A DNA stretch of 64,000 nt from Kineosporia aurantiaca JCM 3230 (GCA_000719025.1 JODP01000006.1:310001-374000); one strand, 5' to 3'. Shown: positions 26,523 through 36,395, numbered from the stretch's first letter. The notes: a model not told the origin generated them from the letters alone. Made by a program: numbers and translations.

Positions 26523-29048
26523 TCAGGAACTGAGCGGGCCGACGTCCACAATCGTCAGGACCGCGGTTCCGGCCTCGTTGCTGGCCTCCAGGTCGACGTC
26601 CGCGGTGATCCCCCAGTCCCGGTCCCCGGCCGGGTCGTCGAGGATCTGGCGGACCTCCCACTTCCCCGGGAACTCCTTGATCGTCAGCATCTTCGGCCCG
26701 CGGGCGTCCGGTCCGGTGCCGACCGAGTCGTACTCCTCGAAGTACTCCTCGATCGCCTCCTGCCACTCGTCGGCGGTGTAGCCCTCGGTCTCGGCCTCCA
26801 GCTCGCCGAGCGGCGTCCAGGCCCGCTTGGCGAACAGCTCCACCCGCCGGAACAGCGCGTTGCGCACCAGCACGGTGAAGGCCCGCCGGTTCGCCGTGAC
26901 CGGCGGCGGACCGGTGGGGGTGGCCGGCCGGCCGGACTCCTCCTCCGCGGGGTTGCGCAGCGACTCCCACTCGTCCAGCAGGCTGGAGTCGGTCTGCCGG
27001 ACCAGCTCACCCAGCCACTCGGTGAGGTCGCCGATCTCCTCGGTGCGCACGGTGTCCGGCACGGTCTGGCGCAGCGCCTTGAACACGTCCGACAGGTAGC
27101 GCAGCAGCGTGCCCTCGGAACGGGCCAGCTGGTAGAAGTTGATGTACTCGCCGAACGTCATCGCCCGCTCGAACAGGTCCCGGGCCACCGATTTCGGGGA
27201 GAGCTCGTGGTCGGCGACCCAGGGGTGACCGGCCCGGTAGATCTCGAAGGTGCCCTCCAGCAGTTCCTCCAGCGGCTTGGGCCAGGTCACCTCCTCGAGC
27301 AGTTCCATCCGCTCCTCGTACTCGATCCCCTCGGCCTTCATCTCGGCCACCGCCTCGCCGCGGGCCTTGTGCTGCTGGGCCGAGAGCACCTGGCGCGGAT
27401 CGTCGATGGTGGCCTCGATGATCGAGAGCACATCCAGCGCGTAGGTCTCCGACTCCTTGTCCAGCACCTCGAAGGCGGCCAGGGCGAACGGCGAGAGCGG
27501 CTGGTTCAGCGCGAAGTTGGCCGGGATGTCCACGGTCAGCCGCACGGTCCGGCCCAGCTCGTCCGGCGTCTCCAGGCGCTCCACCACGCCCGAGGTGATC
27601 AGCGCGTCCCAGATCGCCTCGGCCTGGTCCAGGTGCCGCTGCCGGGCCCCGGGCTCCTCGTCGCTCTCCTCCAGCAGCCGCTGCATCGCCGCGTAGGCGT
27701 CGCCCGGGCGGGCCAGCACGTTCAGCACCATCGAGTGGGTGACGCCGAAGCTGGAGGTCAGCGGCTCGGGCGGCGAGGTGCTGAGGCGCTCGAAGGTGGG
27801 CCGGCTCCAGGAGACGGCGCCCTCCGGCGGCTTCTTGCGGACGATCCGCTTTTTCTTCTTCTCGTCGTCCCCGGCCCGGGCCAGCAGCCGCTCGTTCTCC
27901 ACCTCGTGGTCCGGCGCCTGGATGATCACCGTGCCGGCCGTGTCGAACCCGGCCCGCCCCGCGCGCCCGGCGATCTGCATGAACTCGCGCACCTTCAGGT
28001 GCCGCTGGCGCACCCCGTCGTACTTCGACAGCCCGGTGAACACCACCGTCCGGATCGGCACGTTGATCCCGACCCCGAGCGTGTCGGTGCCGCAGACCAC
28101 CTTGAGCAGTCCGGCCTGGGTGAGCTGCTCGACCAGCCGCCGGTAGCGCGGCAGCATGCCCGCGTGGTGCACACCGATGCCGTGCCGCACCAGCCGGGAC
28201 AGCGTCTTGCCGAACCCGGCGTTGAACCGGAAGTCGCCGATCGCCTCGGCGATCTTCTCCTTCTCGGCCTTGCTGGCCATGTTCACGCTCATCAGCGCCT
28301 GCGCCCGCTCCATGGCCGCGGCCTGGGTGAAGTGCACGACGTAGATCGGCGACTGCTTGGTGTCGAGCAGTTCGCTCAGCGTCTCGTGCAGCGGGGTGGT
28401 GGCGTAGGAGAAGAACAGCGGCACCGGCCGCTGCTCGGAGCTGACCGTGGTGGAGGGCCGCCCGGTGCGCTTGGTCAGGTCCTGCTCGAACCGGGTGACA
28501 TCGCCCAGCGTGGCCGACATCAGCAGGAACTGCGCCTTGGGCAGCTCCAGCAGCGGCACCTGCCAGGCCCAGCCGCGGTCCGGGTCGGCGTAGAAGTGGA
28601 ACTCGTCCATCACCACCTGGTGGATCGGCGCGTCCGCCCCCTGCCGCAGGGCCAGGTTGGCCAGCACCTCGGCGGTGCAGCAGATGATCGGCGCGTCCGC
28701 GTTCACCGCCGCGTCGCCGGTCATCATGCCGACGTTGGCGGCTCCGAAGGTCTCGATCAGGCTGAAGAACTTCTCCGAGACCAGGGCCTTGATCGGGGCG
28801 GTGTAGTAGGTGCGCTCACCCCGGGCCAGGGCGTAGAAGTGCGCGCCGATCGCGACCATGCTCTTGCCCGAGCCGGTCGGGGTGGCCAGGATGACGTTCG
28901 AGCCGGAGACGATCTCGATCAGCGCGTCCTGCTGGGCCGGGTAGAGCTCCAGGCCCCGCTCGGCCGTCCACTCGGTGAAGGCCTCGTAGATCTCATCGGG
29001 GTCGGCGTCGGGTCCGGGGGTCTTGGGCAGTCGATCGAGCAAAGTCAT
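26523..29048 (-). CDS. DEAD/DEAH-box RNA helicase with C-terminal DUF3516
   Basis: This Ski2-like superfamily 2 helicase has 841 residues. Motifs: Walker A PTGSGKS near residue 60, a DEFH box (VVMDEFHFYADPDRGWAW), motif III LMSATL, and motif VI QIAGRAGRAGFDTAG. The C-terminal half (about 480-841) is the DUF3516 domain typical of actinobacterial and plant HELY-like proteins. Expected role is ATP-driven RNA unwinding in decay or ribosome maturation. It starts 20 bases after the SDR stop on the same strand, so the two could be cotranscribed. It converges with the DUF6745 pair across a palindrome terminator. Confidence 0.93.
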   Translation of the reverse strand: MTLLDRLPKTPGPDADPDEIYEAFTEWTAERGLELYPAQQDALIEIVSGSNVILATPTGSGKSMVAIGAHFYALARGERTYYTAPIKALVSEKFFSLIETFGAANVGMMTGDAAVNADAPIICCTAEVLANLALRQGADAPIHQVVMDEFHFYADPDRGWAWQVPLLELPKAQFLLMSATLGDVTRFEQDLTKRTGRPSTTVSSEQRPVPLFFSYATTPLHETLSELLDTKQSPIYVVHFTQAAAMERAQALMSVNMASKAEKEKIAEAIGDFRFNAGFGKTLSRLVRHGIGVHHAGMLPRYRRLVEQLTQAGLLKVVCGTDTLGVGINVPIRTVVFTGLSKYDGVRQRHLKVREFMQIAGRAGRAGFDTAGTVIIQAPDHEVENERLLARAGDDEKKKKRIVRKKPPEGAVSWSRPTFERLSTSPPEPLTSSFGVTHSMVLNVLARPGDAYAAMQRLLEESDEEPGARQRHLDQAEAIWDALITSGVVERLETPDELGRTVRLTVDIPANFALNQPLSPFALAAFEVLDKESETYALDVLSIIEATIDDPRQVLSAQQHKARGEAVAEMKAEGIEYEERMELLEEVTWPKPLEELLEGTFEIYRAGHPWVADHELSPKSVARDLFERAMTFGEYINFYQLARSEGTLLRYLSDVFKALRQTVPDTVRTEEIGDLTEWLGELVRQTDSSLLDEWESLRNPAEEESGRPATPTGPPPVTANRRAFTVLVRNALFRRVELFAKRAWTPLGELEAETEGYTADEWQEAIEEYFEEYDSVGTGPDARGPKMLTIKEFPGKWEVRQILDDPAGDRDWGITADVDLEASNEAGTAVLTIVDVGPLSS

Positions 29049-29068
29049 GATCTACCCATGCTCTCACT

Positions 29069-29857
29069 TCAGACCGTCTGAACCGATCCGGAGTCGACCC
29101 GGTAGTTGCTGCCGTTGACGAAGCTGGCCCGCTCGGAGCACAGGAAAGTGATCACGCTGGCCACCTCGGCCGGCTGCCCGCGGCGCTTCAGGGCCATACC
29201 GGGGCGCTCCTCGTCGAGGAAACTGGTGATCGCCTCCTCGAAGCCGGTGCCGTTCTCCTGGGCCCGCTTCTGCATCATCGCGTCGGTCATCGGGGTCGCC
29301 ACGAAGGCCGGGGACACGGTGTTGACCAGCACGCCCTCCGGCCCGTAGGTCTTCGACAGGCCCTTGGCCAGGGTCACCACGGCGGCCTTGGCGGCGCAGT
29401 AGGGCAGCTCCTCGACGTACGGCTGCACCGCGTCCTCCGAGGCCAGCAGCACGATCCGGCCCCAGGCCCGGGCCCGCATCGGGTTGACGAACGCCTTGAC
29501 CACGCGGACGGCGCTGAAGAAGTCGGTGTCGAGGGTCCGGTGCCAGCCCTCCTCGTCGATCTCGTGGAAAAGTCCCTGCGCACCGGTGATTCCGGCGGCG
29601 TGCACCAGGATGTCCGGAGAACCGAGTTCGTTCGTCACCCGGGTGTAGAGGTTCTCGACGTCCTGGGGGCTGGTCAGGTCGGCGGCGACGGCCAGCACGT
29701 CACCGAGCTCGGCGGCGGCCTTGTCCAGGCTGTCCGGGTCCACGTCGGTGATGGCCACCTTCACGCCCTCGGCGAGCAGCTGGCGGGCGGTCTCGAAGCC
29801 GATCCCGGAGTCGGCGCCGGTCACCAGGGCGGTGCGGCCAGTGATGTCCATGTCCAT
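29069..29857 (-). CDS. Short-chain dehydrogenase/reductase (SDR)
   Basis: This 262-residue classical SDR has cofactor motif TGADSGIG (13-20), the AAD block at 58-60, HAAG (86-89), and catalytic Ser140, Tyr153 and Lys157 (YCAAK). The tetrad Asn position near residue 110-112 reads TLDTDFF, with Asp instead of the usual Asn. The Asp in ITDVD (about 38) at the end of strand 2 suggests NAD(H) preference. The C-terminus FVNGSNYRVDSGSV is the standard family ending. The substrate is unknown. It lies between an FtsX-type permease gene (hairpin between) and the helicase gene. Confidence 0.92.
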   Translation of the reverse strand: MDMDITGRTALVTGADSGIGFETARQLLAEGVKVAITDVDPDSLDKAAAELGDVLAVAADLTSPQDVENLYTRVTNELGSPDILVHAAGITGAQGLFHEIDEEGWHRTLDTDFFSAVRVVKAFVNPMRARAWGRIVLLASEDAVQPYVEELPYCAAKAAVVTLAKGLSKTYGPEGVLVNTVSPAFVATPMTDAMMQKRAQENGTGFEEAITSFLDEERPGMALKRRGQPAEVASVITFLCSERASFVNGSNYRVDSGSVQTV

Positions 29858-29910
29858 GGCCCGACGCTAAAACGCTTCGCGGCCGCCGACCTGTCGAGAG
29901 GTCCCGGGCG

Positions 29911-29959
29911 TCAATGAGGGACGTTTTGGCTGGGTCCCAGCGAAAACGTCCCTCATTGA
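29911..29959 (-). terminator. Long perfect hairpin downstream of the FtsX-type permease
   Basis: TCAATGAGGGACGTTTT (29911-29927) and its exact complement (29943-29959) form a 17-bp stem. The 15-base loop holds a second palindrome CTGGG-T-CCCAG. It starts 7 bases beyond the permease stop, and the arm ends in a T/A run, fitting an intrinsic terminator read on the minus strand. Confidence 0.8.
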
Positions 29960-29965
29960 GGTGCT

Positions 29966-32506
29966 TCAGGCCGAGGCGATCGCGGCCACCGGCGAGATCT
30001 TCGCTGCCCGCCGCGACGGGAGCACCGAGGCCAGCGCCCCGGCCACGGTCGCCACCACCAGGATGGCGAGCACCTGGCCCGGCGGGATGCTGATGTGCAC
30101 CGTGCCCGCGTTGCCCAGTGCCGACTTCACCGCCAGCACTCCGTAGGTCGAGCCGAGCACCACCCCGATCGCCGCCGCCACCCCGGCGATCAGCATCGCC
30201 TCCCACAGCAGCATCCAGCGCAGCTGACCCCGGGTCAGGCCGAGCGCCCGCAGCACCCCGGACTCCTTGCGCCGCTCCAGCACCGACAGGGCCATCGTGT
30301 TGCCGACCCCGATGATCGCGATCACCACGGCCACCGCCAGCAGGCCCAGCACGATCAGCAGCAGGATGTCGAGCAACTGGTCGAAGCTGGCCCGCTCGTC
30401 GGCCGATCCGGACAGCACGCTGCCGGGATCCACGTCCGCCGCCGCGCTCGAGATCGCGTCCAGGGTGTCGGCCCGCTCGCCGTTGTCGAGGTCGTCGGCC
30501 AGCTGGGCCCAGATCTGGTCGATCTGGGCCGGCACGCCCAGGGTGTTCAGATCGGCGCTGGTCACCCGGGGGTTGTTCACCGCGTCGGAGGGCACCAGAT
30601 GGGCCTTGAGCTGCATCTTCCGGCCCCCGACGCGAACCGTGAGCGCCTTCCCCTCCTGAGCGCCCACCTCCGTCTTGAACCACTCCGGCAGGACGATCGT
30701 GCCCGCGGTGGGGATCAGGCCGGCCTTGTCCGAGCGGACCACGGTGCTCGCCTTGGCCGGGTCGACGCCCTGGACGAACGTGTCCTTGAGCTTGCCGACC
30801 TGCAGCGTGGCGCTCAGCACGGGAATCGCCGCGGCCACGTTCTTCACCCCGGCGACGGTGCCGACCAGGGTGGCCGGGGCGCCGGTGTCCTGGCCGCTGC
30901 TCACCACCACGTCGGTCGGGTAGTTGTCGTCGATGGCCGCGGACGCCGAGGCCCGGGTGGTCGCCGCCCCCACCACCATCGTGGTGGTCAGGGTGACGCC
31001 GATGATCAGCGCGGTCGCCGTCGCCGCGGTGCGCTGCGGGTTCCGGGTGGCGTTCAGCGCGGCCAGCTTTCCGGGCACCTTGCCGGCCGGCCCGACGATC
31101 CGGCCGACCCCGGCCACCGCGAGCGGCACCAGCCAGCGGGCCAGCAGCAGGGCCGCGAGGAAGGTGACCATCCCGCCGACCGCGGCGATCAGCAGCTCGT
31201 TCTCCTTACCGCCGTAGTAGGCGATCGCCACGCCCGGCACCGCCAGCAGCAGGCCGGCAATCCGGCGGAACAGACCACTGCGGGTCGTGACGGGCTCCTC
31301 GTCCATCGGGCGCATCGCCGCCAGCGGGGCCACCTTGGTGGCCTTCCGGGCCGGGTTGAACGCCGCGACCATGGTCACCACCGTGCCCAGGGCCAGGCCG
31401 ATCAGCACCGGCAGCAGCCCGACCGAGACCCCGCTCAGCGGGATCGGGGTGTCGTACTGCGAGGCCAGCGCGGAAACCCCGGTCGCCAGGCCGATTCCGG
31501 CGACCACCCCGATCGCCGAGGCCACCAGCCCGATCACGAACGACTCGACCAGCACGCCGCGGCGCAGCTGCCGGCCGGCCGCCCCGATGGCCCGCAGCAG
31601 GGCCAGCTCGCGCACCCGCTGGGCCAGCAGTACGGCGAAGGTGTTGGCGATCACCAGGGCGCAGACGAACACCGCCACGGCCGCGAAAAGCAGCAGCACG
31701 GTGGTCAGCTCGGCGCCGTCCTGCACCAGGCTGTCGGCGACCGCCTCGGACTGCGCCTCGCCGGTGCGCACGGTGAGGGCCTGGCCGGCCTTGGTCCGGT
31801 CCAGGTCGGTGCGGATGGTCCGGGTCAGGTCGGCGGCGCCGACTCCCGGGGCCGCCTCCACCCGGATCGCGTCCACCTCGGCCGAACCCCAGGCGTCGAC
31901 CTGATCGGCCGGGGCCCAGAACTGCTGGTTGCCGAGAGCGCCGATCCCGGAGGAACGATCGGTCAGGCCGACCACGGTGGCCTGGACCGTGCGCTCCGGA
32001 GCGGTCTTCTTGCCGTTGTCGTCGTACACGGCCTGGGTCTGGAACTCGACCCGGGAACCGACCTTCAGGTTGCCGGTGGGGGCGGCCACGACCTGACCGG
32101 CGCCGTTCGGCCAGACCCCGGACTCCAGCTTCTGCCAGCGCAGGTCGCCGTCGGCCAGGGTCTGGACCTGGGCCACCCGGTAGCCGTCACCGTCGGCAGC
32201 CCGGACGTTCAGGTAGCTGCTGCGGTCGACGGTCACCGCCCGCACCCCCGGCAGGCCCGAGATCCGGTCGCCGAGCTTCTTCATCTGCTCGGCCGTCGGC
32301 GACTCCCCGCCGTGCGTCCAGTCGTACTCGGCGACGCTGTCGGTGGTCAGGTACTGGCTCGAGAGCGCGCCGAAGACCGTGTGTTTCGAGGTGTCGTTGA
32401 GGACCAGGGTGGCCACCACGAAGCCCACCGCGATGACGATCGCGAGGGCGGTGGCGACCAGGCGGTGGGCCTGGGTACGCAGTTGCGCGAGGCTGAGCGC
32501 GAGCAT
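29966..32506 (-). CDS. ABC transporter permease, FtsX/MacB type
   Basis: The protein has 846 residues with two FtsX-like repeats. Each has an extracytoplasmic domain followed by three or four membrane helices, plus an N-terminal helix (LVATALAIVIAVGFVVATLVL) before the first periplasm-like domain. The layout matches actinobacterial MacB-type permeases that extrude antimicrobial peptides, or move lipids, without a continuous channel. The start ATG 32506 is 4 bases after the ATPase stop, so the two are coupled. The upstream two-component genes on the same strand are the likely regulators. A hairpin terminator follows. Confidence 0.93.
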   Translation of the reverse strand: MLALSLAQLRTQAHRLVATALAIVIAVGFVVATLVLNDTSKHTVFGALSSQYLTTDSVAEYDWTHGGESPTAEQMKKLGDRISGLPGVRAVTVDRSSYLNVRAADGDGYRVAQVQTLADGDLRWQKLESGVWPNGAGQVVAAPTGNLKVGSRVEFQTQAVYDDNGKKTAPERTVQATVVGLTDRSSGIGALGNQQFWAPADQVDAWGSAEVDAIRVEAAPGVGAADLTRTIRTDLDRTKAGQALTVRTGEAQSEAVADSLVQDGAELTTVLLLFAAVAVFVCALVIANTFAVLLAQRVRELALLRAIGAAGRQLRRGVLVESFVIGLVASAIGVVAGIGLATGVSALASQYDTPIPLSGVSVGLLPVLIGLALGTVVTMVAAFNPARKATKVAPLAAMRPMDEEPVTTRSGLFRRIAGLLLAVPGVAIAYYGGKENELLIAAVGGMVTFLAALLLARWLVPLAVAGVGRIVGPAGKVPGKLAALNATRNPQRTAATATALIIGVTLTTTMVVGAATTRASASAAIDDNYPTDVVVSSGQDTGAPATLVGTVAGVKNVAAAIPVLSATLQVGKLKDTFVQGVDPAKASTVVRSDKAGLIPTAGTIVLPEWFKTEVGAQEGKALTVRVGGRKMQLKAHLVPSDAVNNPRVTSADLNTLGVPAQIDQIWAQLADDLDNGERADTLDAISSAAADVDPGSVLSGSADERASFDQLLDILLLIVLGLLAVAVVIAIIGVGNTMALSVLERRKESGVLRALGLTRGQLRWMLLWEAMLIAGVAAAIGVVLGSTYGVLAVKSALGNAGTVHISIPPGQVLAILVVATVAGALASVLPSRRAAKISPVAAIASA

Positions 32507-32510
32507 CTTC

Positions 32511-33287
32511 TCAGCCCCCCAGGTGCCGCAGCGCGTCGAGCACGCTGTCGGTGGTCGGGTTGAACAGCTCGCCGGCGATCGCGCCGTCGGCCAGCAGCAC
32601 CACGCGGTCGGCGTAGGAGGCGGCGACCGGGTCGTGCGTCACCATCACCACGGTCTGCCCGGTCTCCCGGACACTGGCCCGCAGCATGCTGAGAACCTCG
32701 GCGCCGGACGTGGAATCCAGGTTTCCGGTGGGCTCGTCGGCGAACACCACGTCCGGCCGGGGCAGCAGGGCCCGGGCGATCGCGACCCGCTGCTGCTGAC
32801 CGCCGGAGAGCTCGCTCGGGCGGTGGGTCAGCCGCTGGGCCAGGCCCAGACGCTGCACGATCGAGTCGTACCACTCCCGGTCCGGCGCGCGCCCGGCCAG
32901 GGTCAGCGGCAGTTCGATGTTGGCCTGCGCGTTCAGGGCCGGGATCAGGTTGAACGCCTGGAAGACGAAACCGATCCGGTCCCGCCGCAGCCGGGTCAGC
33001 CGGGCGTCGTTCATCCCGGTCAGTTCGGTGTCGCCGAGCCACACCTGACCGCCGGAGACGGTGTCCAGGCCGGCCAGAACGTGCATCAGCGTGGACTTCC
33101 CGGAGCCGGAGGGGCCCATGATGGCGGTGAAGGCGCCCTTGTCGAAGCTGACGTCCACCCCGCGCAGGGCCGACACCGCGTTCTCGCCGCGGCCGTAGAC
33201 CTTGCCGACTCCCTGGGCGCGGACCGCGGCCTCCCGCAGCCGGGTCGGGCCGGGGCCTTGCGCCGGTTGTGTGGTGGTCCAAGACAT
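32511..33287 (-). CDS. ABC transporter ATP-binding protein (LolD/MacB family)
   Basis: The protein has 258 residues from ATG 33287 (GAGGGA 8 bases upstream; an earlier start at 33356 is not supported). Walker A is GPSGSGKST, the signature is LSGGQQQRVAIARAL, Walker B is VVFADEPTGNLD, and a switch His lies in MVTHDP. The 'DEPTGNLDSTSG' ending is characteristic of LolD/MacB ATPases that drive FtsX-type permeases such as the one encoded next. It powers mechanotransmission rather than classical import. Confidence 0.95.
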   Translation of the reverse strand: MSWTTTQPAQGPGPTRLREAAVRAQGVGKVYGRGENAVSALRGVDVSFDKGAFTAIMGPSGSGKSTLMHVLAGLDTVSGGQVWLGDTELTGMNDARLTRLRRDRIGFVFQAFNLIPALNAQANIELPLTLAGRAPDREWYDSIVQRLGLAQRLTHRPSELSGGQQQRVAIARALLPRPDVVFADEPTGNLDSTSGAEVLSMLRASVRETGQTVVMVTHDPVAASYADRVVLLADGAIAGELFNPTTDSVLDALRHLGG

Positions 33288-33406
33288 GGGGTTTTCCCTC
33301 TCAGGTCGGGTGTTTCGCCTGAGGAAGACGCTAGGGACCGCGGCGGCCCGGCACATCGCGCCCGGGGATGATCCGCCCGGGTCATCCCCGGGTCTGACCC
33401 GTCCTG

Positions 33407-34183
33407 CTACGGGCGGACGATGCCCAGCTGGTAGGCCAGCACGACGATCTGCACCCGGTCGCGGGCGGCCGTCTTGGTCAGCACCCGGCCGACGTGCGTC
33501 TTCACCGTGGCCTCGGAGACCACGAAGTGCGCGGCGATCTCGGCATTGCTCAGACCGTTGGCCATCAGCACGAAAACCTCGTACTCGCGCGGGGTCAGAT
33601 CGGCCAGGACGCGCGGCATCGGACGTTTCGGGTCACCGGCGACCGGGGCCTGGGTCAGGGCGGTGGCCGGATTGGGGACGCCCGGTGCATAGGTCTGCGG
33701 GGTCGGTGCGGTGGTCGGGGCCGGAGGGTTCTGGGCCAGCAGGGGCCCGATGTGGTGCAGCAGGCGACGGGTGGAGCTGGCGCCGATCACCGCGTCCCCG
33801 GCGAACACCGTGCGCAGCGCGGCCAGCATCTCCTCCGGCGGGGCGTCCTTCAGCAGGAAGCCGCTGGCGCCGGCCCCGATCGCGGACATCACGTACTCGT
33901 CCAGGTCGAAAGTGGTCAGCACGACCACCTTCGGGGCCCTGGGCAGGGCGACGATCCGGCGGGTGGCCTCGATCCCGTCCATCTTCGGCATCCGCACGTC
34001 CATCAGCACCACGTCGACCTCGGTGCCGGTGAGCCGGGTCACCGCCTCCTCGCCGTTGGCCGCCTCGACCAGTACGGTCAGGTCCGGCTGGGAGTCGATC
34101 ACCATCCGGAAGCCGGCCCGCACCAGCTGCTGGTCGTCGACCAGTGCGATCCGGATCGGCGCGGGGACCTCGGGTTCGCTCAC
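33407..34183 (-). CDS. NarL/FixJ-family response regulator
   Basis: The protein has 258 residues from GTG 34183, overlapping the kinase stop (GTGA). REC domain 1-125 has the acidic pair DD (16-17), phosphoacceptor Asp62 (LMDVRMPKMDG) and Lys in FLLKDAPPEE. A Pro/Thr/Ala-rich linker (about 152-185) is longer than usual. The LuxR-type HTH (about 192-255) reads LTPREYEVFVLMANGLSNAEIAAH, then TVKTHVGRVL. It should bind DNA after phosphorylation by the adjacent kinase and probably controls the ABC genes that follow after 119 bases. Confidence 0.95.
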   Translation of the reverse strand: MSEPEVPAPIRIALVDDQQLVRAGFRMVIDSQPDLTVLVEAANGEEAVTRLTGTEVDVVLMDVRMPKMDGIEATRRIVALPRAPKVVVLTTFDLDEYVMSAIGAGASGFLLKDAPPEEMLAALRTVFAGDAVIGASSTRRLLHHIGPLLAQNPPAPTTAPTPQTYAPGVPNPATALTQAPVAGDPKRPMPRVLADLTPREYEVFVLMANGLSNAEIAAHFVVSEATVKTHVGRVLTKTAARDRVQIVVLAYQLGIVRP

Positions 34184-35367
34184 GGGACAGCACCGTAGGG
34201 CAGGTAGGCCCGGACGCCGAACCCGCCGCCCTGCCGCGGCCCCGCCTCCAGCTGCCCGCCGTAGAGCGTCGCCCGTTCGCGCATCCCGATCAGGCCCTGG
34301 CTGCCGGGGGTGGCCGGGGTGGCCGCGGCTCCCCGCCCGTCGTCCTCGACCCGGATCTCCAGGGCCTCGGACAGCCAGGCCAGGCGGACCCAGGCAGTCA
34401 CCTCGGGCCCGGCGTGTTTCAGGACGTTGGTGAGGGACTCCTGAACGATCCGGTAGGCCGCCAGCCCGGGACCCGGGGGTAGCAGGATCGGCTCGCCGAG
34501 TACCTCCAGCTGCACCGTCAGCCCGCTGCCGCGGACCTGCTCGACCAGGTCCTTGATCGCCTCGGTGTCCGGCTGCGGGGTGAGCTGCTGTGTACTGTCG
34601 TCGCGCAACACGCCGAGCAGCGCGCGCATGTCGGCCAGGGCCTGCCGGCCGGTGGCCGAAATTGTCTCAAGTGCGGTGATAGCCGCTTCTGGGGTGTGTT
34701 GTGCGGCATATCGCCCACCGTCGGCCTGGGAGATCGTCACCGACAGCGAGTGTGCCACCACATCGTGCATCTCCCGGGCGATCCGGGCCCGCTCGGCCGA
34801 GGCGGCCAGCCGGAGTTGCTGTTCGGCCTCCGACTCCAGCAGGTGGGCCCGTTCCTCCAGCCGGGCCTCGTCCCGGATCCGCAGCCGGCGCATCCCGCCG
34901 AGCGCCCAGATCGCGAACAGCACCGCGGTCAGGAACCCCAGGACCAGCGGGCCGTCGGCCCCGGGGGAGTCGATCAGCCCCTGATAGGCCATGGTCAGGC
35001 CGCCGGCGAACCAGGCCACCACCATCCCGGCCCAGCCGGCCCAGCGCGGGCCGTAGGCCGTGACCGCGTAGAGCGAGCAGAACGCCGCGATGGTGGCCGG
35101 GAACAGGTAGGTACTGACGCCGGTGGCCATCACCAGCAGACCGAAGACGGTGACCGCGACGGCCGAGCGCAGCGGTCGGCGCCGGCGCCAGGCCAGGGCG
35201 ATGATCATCCCGGCGATCGGACCCCAGGAGAGGATGCTGCCGCCGTCCACCGCCCCGATGAAGAGCATGCCCAGGGTGGCCAGGGCGACCACGCCCGCAT
35301 CGATCTCAAAAGGATGCGTGCGCAGCCACTGGTAAATGGCCTCCAGGCGGGGAACGTCCTCACTCAC
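34180..35367 (-). CDS. Sensor histidine kinase, NarL-type (HisKA_3)
   Basis: The protein has 395 residues from GTG 35367 (VSEDVPRLEAIYQW); the longer frame would need a TTG start at 35445. About five hydrophobic helices (about 25-160) precede a coiled segment. The HisKA_3 box AREMHDVVAHSLSVTISQADG carries the phosphoacceptor His, and the HATPase domain has VQESLTNVLKHAG, VEDDGRG and GSQGLIGMRERA. It lacks a large external sensor domain, like intramembrane-sensing kinases that detect antimicrobial damage or the transporter itself. It is coupled to the response regulator gene. Confidence 0.94.
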   Translation of the reverse strand: MSEDVPRLEAIYQWLRTHPFEIDAGVVALATLGMLFIGAVDGGSILSWGPIAGMIIALAWRRRRPLRSAVAVTVFGLLVMATGVSTYLFPATIAAFCSLYAVTAYGPRWAGWAGMVVAWFAGGLTMAYQGLIDSPGADGPLVLGFLTAVLFAIWALGGMRRLRIRDEARLEERAHLLESEAEQQLRLAASAERARIAREMHDVVAHSLSVTISQADGGRYAAQHTPEAAITALETISATGRQALADMRALLGVLRDDSTQQLTPQPDTEAIKDLVEQVRGSGLTVQLEVLGEPILLPPGPGLAAYRIVQESLTNVLKHAGPEVTAWVRLAWLSEALEIRVEDDGRGAAATPATPGSQGLIGMRERATLYGGQLEAGPRQGGGFGVRAYLPYGAVP

Positions 35368-35545
35368 CTGGCCACCGTACGTTCGCCGCCCGGATCCGGC
35401 GTCAGACCAGCGGGGGATCTGACCGGTCCGACCGTGGGTGGACAAAATCCGTGAGCCCGGGCCGACACGGGCCCGGGCTCACCGGATGAACTGTGAATAT
35501 CTGTGAATCGACGGCTGTGAGTACCGGTGGATCGGCGGCGGTGGA

Positions 35546-36340
35546 TCAGCTCTCGGCCGGTACCCCGAACGGGTTGTCCCGGATGATCGCCTGGTCGGCC
35601 TCGGCCTGCTGCTGGGCGGTCAGGGCGGAGACCCCGCGCTGCGCGTTCGGGTCCTCCTTGACCCCGGCGTAGAAGACCCGCCAGTTCTCCCGCCAGCCGC
35701 CGAACGCGTCCCCGTCCAGCTTGTGCTTGCCCTTGCCGAGCAGGTTGCGGCGGCGCTCGACCGTGTCGAACTGGGCCTGCATCATCCGCAGGTCCTTGAA
35801 CAGGAAGGTCAGGGCCTCGGGGGTGTAGCGCCAGTAGTCGACCGGGCAGGGGTGGTACCGCCAGGAGAAGAGCGTGGAGTGGTAGGTGAAGCCACCCGGA
35901 CGCAGCAGCCGGACGATCTCCGGGGCGGCCAGCCAGGGCTCCCGGATGTGCTCGAAGACGTCGACGCTGATGATCGCGTCGAAACTCCCGGACTCGATCT
36001 CGGGGCAGTTGGTGATGTCGCCCTGGATCACCCCGGGCTCGGAGATCTCCAGGTCCAGGCAGCTGTACTCGAAGCCCGGGAAATAGTCCTTATAGGGGTT
36101 CGCGCGTCCTCCGATCTCGAGAATTCGCCCCCCCTTCACTCCCGACTTACCCAGCATGGTCTTGATGTGCTGACCCAGCCGTTCGGTGCGGGGCGGGAAG
36201 GACTCGAAACCGGTCTCCAGGCGCTCGCGGGCGTGGGCCTGCTCGAGCAGCTTGGCGTCTGCCTTGGAGATCGCCGGCTGCGGCTCAACCGGCGCCTGGC
36301 CTCGGCGTTTGCTCAGCCGACGCAATTGCTCGGTCACCAT
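35546..36340 (-). CDS. Class I SAM-dependent methyltransferase
   Basis: The protein has 264 residues from ATG 36340, with GGAGG 7 bases upstream. A basic N-terminus (about 1-45) precedes the fold. SAM-binding motif I is RILEIGGRANPY, and the following acidic loop is YSCLDLEISEPGVIQGDI. Motif IV region is FDAIISVDVFEHIREPWL, then LLRPGGFTYHSTLFSW. This resembles glycan-cluster methyltransferases of the UbiE/Methyltransf_11 type. It is divergent from the glycosyltransferase gene that opens the nonulosonate locus, so it may modify that glycan, but the target is inferred only from position. Confidence 0.9.
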   Translation of the reverse strand: MVTEQLRRLSKRRGQAPVEPQPAISKADAKLLEQAHARERLETGFESFPPRTERLGQHIKTMLGKSGVKGGRILEIGGRANPYKDYFPGFEYSCLDLEISEPGVIQGDITNCPEIESGSFDAIISVDVFEHIREPWLAAPEIVRLLRPGGFTYHSTLFSWRYHPCPVDYWRYTPEALTFLFKDLRMMQAQFDTVERRRNLLGKGKHKLDGDAFGGWRENWRVFYAGVKEDPNAQRGVSALTAQQQAEADQAIIRDNPFGVPAES

Positions 36341-36395
36341 GTGAAGCCTCCGCTCGGGTCGGAACGTTACGGTCGGGTGTGCATCCCAGGCGGGA

